Shown: piece after piece, positions 20,638 to 24,879 of the stretch
How positions within the stretch are numbered: position 1 is the first letter of the stretch
How the letters are laid out: every line of letters starts with the position of its first letter
DNA from: Chara braunii
Taxonomy: Eukaryota; Streptophyta; Charophyceae; Charales; Characeae
Assembly: GCA_003427395.1 (NCBI GenBank)
Contig: BFEA01000482.1
Coordinates: 95,817-120,695 of the forward strand
DNA: 24,879 nt
Direction: 5' to 3'
Position numbers and translations under genes: made by a program
The notes under the pieces: model-generated
Seen by the model: only the letters and a program-made list of their open reading frames with translations
The model's database searches: none
What the model was told of the DNA's origin: nothing

Positions 20638-20638
20638 N
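20638..20638. other. Ambiguous base N at an assembly join
   Basis: This is the only N in the window. The next base begins a 2.3-kb repeat of 11504-13810, so it very likely marks a contig junction. Confidence 0.85.
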
Positions 20639-21911
20639 GTCTATAGAGTAGAAGTCTTAGCGAGTTCCAGAAGTCTAGCTGTAGTCCTTCTAGAAGGTCG
20701 GCAAGTGGGCAAGTGGTCAAGTGGCGAGTCAAGGGTGGACTAAACTGCAGTGCAATTGCAGTACGACTACGGTAGGTTAGCAGTGAGTCCACAGTCAGTC
20801 AGCGGTAAGGTCCAGTCAGTCCCAGTCTGGTCCAGCAAGTACCACAGGGGACTGTGAGCACCATGGGCCGACGGCAAAGGGCAGACCAACGAGTTTCCGA
20901 AGTATAAATCAAGAGGCAGCGCCCAGCCTTTCATTCATTCCTGCGGGAGCCATGCGGAAGCGCTGCCACAGCGACTTGTGCAAGGAGGTCTGCAGTGAGC
21001 CCGGAGGACGCAGTGGGCAAGAGAGGAGGAGCTTAGTATAGCTGCCATAGCTGTAGTTAGTGTGGAGTGTGTGCGTGTATGTGTGAGTGTTCAGAGTGAC
21101 GCGTGTGGGATATCCAGGGTGATCCGGTGTATGTGAACAGCGAGTTGTTTGGGTGCTGAGCCGCCATAGCCAATTGGAAGTGAACTCGTATCTGGATGTC
21201 ATATCTCTGAGTTTTGAGTGGGTGCATGTTGCCAGTTTGCTGCGCTGCTGTTTACATGCATGAAAAGTGTGAATAAGAACGAGTCTGATTGCACTTCTTC
21301 CCACACGACACCTTGCCCCAGCGCTAGCAGCAGCACACGAGCAATCGCTCCAGCGCTGCCACAAACTGGCAAGTCCCCGAATGAGCTGCCAGGCAGTGAA
21401 CTCTTTCGTATATGGAAAGAGTCTGGCCTGGCCTGCAGCCTGGCTGGGCTGGGCCTGTGCCCAGAAGCTTCCGGTAGGCCGCAGGACGTTGGGCCTCTGC
21501 TGCTGCTGGGTCTTGTTCAGCTACGCCTCCCAACTGTCTAGTATGTTGCTGCGAATGTGGCCCAGGGCCTGCATTTCAGAAAAGGCCTAGAAGGCCGTGG
21601 AAAGTATTTGCTGCTCGGATCCTGGATTCCCCAACCAACTGACGTGACACAACTGCCTGAGCCCCCAAATACGAAATTGACAGTATTGTGCCTCTCGTGA
21701 TTTGTTAGTCCCGCCTTCACTTAGGGCGGGCACACTTGAATACAGGGCCCCTCAGGCCTGTCGAGGAGCCACATCCTTGCAAAATTGTTTTTTTTCGTTT
21801 TTTTTGGGAGTCCATGACCCCCAATAATCCCACTAACACCCCCATGCCTGCCCTCAACAACCCCACAATCCCCCAACACCCCCCAACCACCCCCCAACAC
21901 CCTCATGCTGT
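20639..21911. repeat. Identical copy of element B left flank (part of L2, end of R1, C-rich spacer)
   Basis: It corresponds to 11504-12776 at a constant offset of 9135 with no difference seen. It holds the right part of solo LTR L2 (to 21293), its CTTC duplication (21294-21297), the tail of R1 (to 21781), the C-rich spacer and CTGT (21908-21911). Its start inside L2 has no biological boundary. This fits a second contig covering the same locus. Confidence 0.9.
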
Positions 21912-22942
21912 TGCAAGGAAAATAAGTAACAGCGAGATGACAAGTCCAGATCACACCATCACATTGAGAGCCAAATAGTCACACCGTGTCCAGAGAGCAG
22001 CGTTGCACCAATAATACGCCAATGGAGGTTCATAGCACTGAAAACCAATGTTCATGGAGAGCATACTCTCTCCTCCCAACACAAGAGTCCAGTTCCTTCA
22101 CACTCACACTTGGCGCTCAGCGCCCAGCCTACTCCTTCACAGCTACTACGGACTACAAAAAGACAATGCAACTGTTGACATCAGCGGCAGCCCGAAGTAC
22201 TTGAAGATGTCGCCCATGCAGACCACCGCCAATACAAGGTAAGTGCCCTCACATCATCATCATCATCATCATCCTTCACCTATCCCCTGACTACACCCAC
22301 ACCTGTCCTCTCTTTCGCCCGAAGACCACCCGTGCGCTTCACTGTAGTCCAAGCCCACCAGCTATGGTGGCTGGGCTATGGCGCTGCCCTCAGCAGCGCC
22401 CTCCTCCTCTGCACGACCGCACGTGCTGCACCTCGCCTCTCAGCGCCAGCCAGCAGCGGCGACCCTTTGCTCCAGCAGCGCTGCCACTAGCATGCGAGTG
22501 CCTCAATGAGGCAGCCAGGGCCGAGCTCTTTCCTTTATGGAAAGAGTTGGCCTGCTCGCGCAGCCTGGCTGCACTGGTCTGGGCCCAGAAGCTTCCGGAA
22601 GGCCCCAGGAAGCTGCCTGTGTACAGCAGCTACTGGGCTGCTGGGCCTCGTTCGGTTGGGCGCCCAACTGTCTCTGTATGAGGCTGCGAATCACGCCCAG
22701 GGCCTGCATTCTTTGGAAAGGCCCAGAGGGCCATGGAAATGTCTTTGTTGCTCGGCCTGTGTTTCTCTCAACCAACTGGCGCGTCGCAACTGCCTGGACC
22801 CCAAATATGAAATTGACAGTCAAGGGCCTCTTGCAAAAAGCCAGGCCCGCCTTCACTTAGGGCGGGCACCTCCGCCTTCACTTAGGGCGGGTAATGCTGC
22901 AAGCAGGGCCCCATAGGCCTACCGAGGACCCTGATCCTCGCA
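21912..22942 (-). mobile_element. LTR copy R2' (1031 bp), solo-like, with CTGT on both sides
   Basis: It has the same ends as R2 (plus-strand TGCAAGG...CTCGCA). CTGT stands at 21908-21911 and 22943-22946, a perfect 4-bp target duplication. It is identical to R2 up to 22136, then differs at about 29 sites plus a 3-bp shorter (CAT)n tract. It looks like a solo LTR at the same site as element B, or the true 5' LTR of element B joined to the wrong left side. Confidence 0.88.
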
Positions 22943-22946
22943 CTGT

Positions 22947-23010
22947 CCCAAATACCCCCTATCGCACCCCTGTACCCCCCTATCCCCCCCCATCCCCCCC
23001 ATCCCCAAAA
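22947..23010 (-). other. G-rich tract with G-quadruplex potential (minus strand)
   Basis: The plus strand has successive C5-C8 runs between 22960 and 23006; the minus strand has four or more G runs of at least four with short loops. It forms the right flank of LTR R2'. Confidence 0.75.
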
Positions 23011-23024
23011 GTTTCTCAGCGGAT

Positions 23025-23069
23025 TTGGGCTGTACTCAGCAAGCGCAGTACACTGAGTACAACCCCCAA
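23025..23069. other. Inverted repeat / hairpin
   Basis: TGTACTCAG (23031-23039) pairs with CTGAGTACA (23053-23061) across a 13-nt loop. Past one mismatch, TTGGG on the left and CCCAA on the right lengthen the stem. AATAAA follows near 23080. Confidence 0.6.
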
Positions 23070-23840
23070 TTCAGATTTGAAATAAAATCAGTGGATGGCT
23101 GTTTTGAATGTGTTTTCTGACTGGTCGGCAGACCGCTGAGAGGTTGGCTTTACTGGTTGGCTGCAAAACGGTCGGCAGTCGCTGTCGGCGGTCAGCGGCT
23201 ATGCAACCCTGGTGTGGCAGTGTTTGAGATATTGCTATATTGCGGCTTTCTTTTGCAGACAATCAACCATTACTGTTTGTTTTACCGACCAACATATCCC
23301 CATTTATCAGTTCCTGTATTCACATGCTATTGGATGTTTCATCCAGACTAGTCTGAATTTCATCAATACCCCTTGCTCACGTGGGTGGAGCTGTGCTGGC
23401 TGTTCTTTACATTCTTATTTTCTGCATAACTTGCCCATGTATGTGTTCAAACTGCCACTGGTCCTTTGTGTGTCTCTACATCCTTGAACACCTCGCTCCT
23501 CCTCCTAATCGTTATCATCTTTCCCTACTTCTCACTGCCTCTCGGCATTCCTCTCCCCTATATTCCAGCTCTGTTTTCTGATCCTCCCCACCTTCTGCAC
23601 AAACATCTAGAGTACCCACTTCTCTCATCTGAAGACCTGCCCAATTCCACCGAATGCCTTCCTTGTGCTTTGCCCCCATATTACTGTTAAGCCTCCCTGA
23701 TTCACGGAGGTGGAGCTGCGGTGGTCCGTCTTGTTCTATTTAAAAGTTGCATGTGGGTGATCGGTGGAACGCGTCGTCTGCTAAGTATCCTATCGGTAAC
23801 GAGTAGGAAATACCGTACATGACTCAGTTCTTTCTCAAAA
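23070..23840. other. Unique-looking sequence, nothing assigned
   Basis: No LTR match and no convincing coding frame. GGTCGGCAG recurs (near 23124 and 23169). The T/C-rich composition over 23340-23690 would suit intron sequence of a host gene whose possible exon is at 24165, but this is speculative. Confidence 0.4.
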
Positions 23841-23841
23841 G

Positions 23842-23860
23842 AATAGCACAGCATGACAGT
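23842..23860 (+). repeat. Left target-site duplication of U6 retrocopy
   Basis: AATAGCACAGCATGACAGT, 19 bp, repeated exactly at 24035-24053. Confidence 0.85.
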
Positions 23861-23887
23861 ATCTTGTGTCTCTTGAAAGCATCGGTT

Positions 23888-23976
23888 GTCCTTTGGGACA
23901 TTCGTTAAAATGGAAAGAGAAAAAGTGTGGCTCTGGCCCCCTGCGCAAGGATGACACGCATAAATCGAGAAATAGG
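23888..23976 (+). pseudogene. U6: U6 snRNA retro-pseudogene
   Basis: U6 is the catalytic RNA of the spliceosome, made by RNA polymerase III. The 5' stem-loop (GTCCTTTGGGACATTCG, then TTAAAATGG) and the 3' half (GGCCCCCTGCGCAAGGATGA, then CACGCATAAATCGAGAAAT) match plant-type U6 closely, as judged from memory of the family. The central part with the invariant ACAGAGA box is altered to a purine run (AAAGAGAAAAAG), so it would not be functional. No T-run terminator follows and no TATA or plant upstream element is evident. An A-rich tail of about 58 nt and an exact 19-bp flanking duplication indicate insertion by LINE-type reverse transcription. Confidence 0.85.
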
Positions 23977-24034
23977 GAAAAAAAAGAAGGCATCGGTCGG
24001 AAAAGGAAAATGACTTCATTTTTTTCAAGGAAAA

Positions 24035-24053
24035 AATAGCACAGCATGACAGT
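24035..24053 (+). repeat. Right target-site duplication of U6 retrocopy
   Basis: Exact copy of 23842-23860, directly after an A-rich tail (GGAAAAAA). Confidence 0.85.
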
Positions 24054-24164
24054 TCAGCTGCCCATGTCTAATCAACTGTCTGCCTTTCGCAGAACTTGTT
24101 TCGTTTAAATCCTGTTTGCTCATGGATTCGTTTTGTGTTCTTTTCCTGGCTGGTTTTTCTTCAG

Positions 24165-24313
24165 GACGGCTGAAGAAGCGGCAAAGGAGGAAGAGGCATT
24201 ACGTAGATTCTTGCCTCTTCTGAAGCAATACGTTCCTGGGGCAGCTATGGAGATTGAAGGGAGCATAAGAGAGAGAACTGTGATGGTGGAACCAAGGAAT
24301 GCGGAATTAAGCG
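24165..24313 (+). CDS. Possible internal exon of an unidentified host gene
   Basis: A strong acceptor-like sequence (pyrimidine tract 24131-24162 ending TTTTTCTTCAG) precedes an open stretch rich in Ala, Glu and Arg, reading TAEEAAKEEEALRRFLPLLK and continuing through QYVPGAAMEIEG to RNAELSG. Composition and codon pattern look protein-like and differ from the surrounding repeats. The frame stays open to TGA 24388-24390, so the donor must lie before that; GCG|GTACGG (GT at 24314) is one option and GTGAGA near 24340 another. I do not recognise the protein family. No neighbouring exon could be assigned. It could also be a chance frame. Confidence 0.35.
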
Positions 24314-24390
24314 GTACGGTCCACACACATTATCGTGATAGTGAGACGATCACGAGCCCATCACATCATTCAAAGACTTTCTTGTTTTGA

Positions 24391-24626
24391 AAGGATGTGG
24401 AGACTGACTTCATCGTCAATTTGCCAAACCATGATGAAAGGACCTGACCTACCCATTTTACTGTAGAGGGCTGTAGGTGGGATCAGGTTAATTACATTCT
24501 AGTTAATTATATGCACAGGCTTTCAAGTTTCAACTTTTCACACAATTTTTGCATCTTTGCAGTTAATGGAGAGGCTCACACACTTCAAGCCTCCTGGGGT
24601 GTGTTGTGCATGACTTTCCGTGGAGA

Positions 24627-24630
<4 letters not shown>
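24391..24630. other. No feature seen
   Basis: A/T-richer sequence without coding frame, LTR match or repeat. It may be intron. Confidence 0.4.

Positions 24631-24676
<46 letters not shown>
24631..24676 (+). repeat. (GA)n microsatellite
   Basis: Pure GA run of about 23 units. The Arg-Glu and Leu-Ser frames over it are artefacts. Confidence 0.95.
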
Positions 24677-24678
<2 letters not shown>

Positions 24679-24796
24679 CGGCTCTTTTCAGGAATAGTGG
24701 ATTTTCTTGGACAGTATGTGCAGTAGTTCCCAAGCAGTGGACCCTGTTCAAGGCAGTGGGCTTGTCGAAGAATTGTATTCATAACTAGGCTGTTTT

Positions 24797-24876
24797 CCCG
24801 GGCACCCAACTTCTGCCCGGATACACGCCCGGGTGCCCGGCCGGGCACGACCCCCGGGCAGGGTTCCGGGCAGCCC
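24797..24876. repeat. GC-rich cluster of CCCGGGCA-type inverted repeats
   Basis: CCCGGGCA, TGCCCGG, GCCCGGGTGCCCGG, CCGGGCA and CCCCCGGGCAGG occur in alternating orientation up to the window end. The cluster is cut off by the window edge. Confidence 0.65.
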
Positions 24877-24879
24877 CAG

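Noticed and set aside
19803-20743. Short plus-strand frames between element B gag and the N, considered as a host gene.
   Set aside because: No motif, no consistent splice structure and no support from composition; the last one even crosses the N into the L2 copy.
23888-23976. A functional U6 gene.
   Set aside because: The ACAGAGA region is altered, no T-run terminator follows, no promoter elements are evident, and target duplications show that it is a retrocopy.
23702-24047. Minus-strand frames of 70-108 codons rich in Phe and Ser.
   Set aside because: They overlap the U6 retrocopy and its A-rich tail, which generate the Phe-rich translation.

Overview
This is a gene-poor, repeat-dense stretch of a eukaryotic nuclear genome, built almost entirely from nested Ty3/gypsy LTR retrotransposons of the chromovirus type (integrase followed by a chromodomain). 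A U6 snRNA-derived pseudogene near the right end resembles the land-plant form of U6. Together with the chromovirus load and the many (CT)n/(GA)n tracts, this points to a streptophyte, perhaps a charophyte alga. The lineage is an inference and the species is not identified. No bacterial signals, CRISPR arrays, rRNA or intact tRNA genes were seen.

Layout. 1-8486 (+): element A, a badly decayed chromovirus with its 5' LTR outside the window, a leader carrying an 11-bp TTGAC array, broken gag and pol, and a 3' LTR (family L, 7554-8486). Its integrase is split by a solo LTR of family S (5667-6754, target duplication CATG). 8512-12646 (-): LTR copy R1 of the family used by element B, itself interrupted by a second S solo LTR (10034-11289, duplication GCTG) and an L solo LTR (11324-12158, duplication CTTC). 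12777-20637 (-): element B, a younger chromovirus with 3' LTR R2 (12777-13810), purine tract, pol and gag; each reading frame is broken only a few times. 20638 is an N. 20639-22942 repeats 11504-13810, ending with a second LTR (21912-22942) flanked on both sides by CTGT, the same 4-bp duplication that borders R2. 22947-24879: apparently non-LTR sequence with a G-rich tract on the minus strand, a hairpin, the U6 retrocopy, a possible host-gene exon, a (GA)n tract and a GC-rich palindromic cluster.

The most notable point is that one insertion site of element B seems to appear twice: once as the full-length element and once as a solo LTR, joined at the N. The two copies are identical in the flank and the first ~225 bp of the LTR, then differ by about 3.6%. 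That is the pattern expected of a solo LTR made by recombination between the 3' and 5' LTRs. It could be two haplotypes joined by the assembler, a chimeric contig, or a real duplication.

No intact protein-coding gene is visible. The retroelement genes encode Gag, protease, reverse transcriptase, RNase H, integrase and chromodomain, and none forms an uninterrupted polyprotein.
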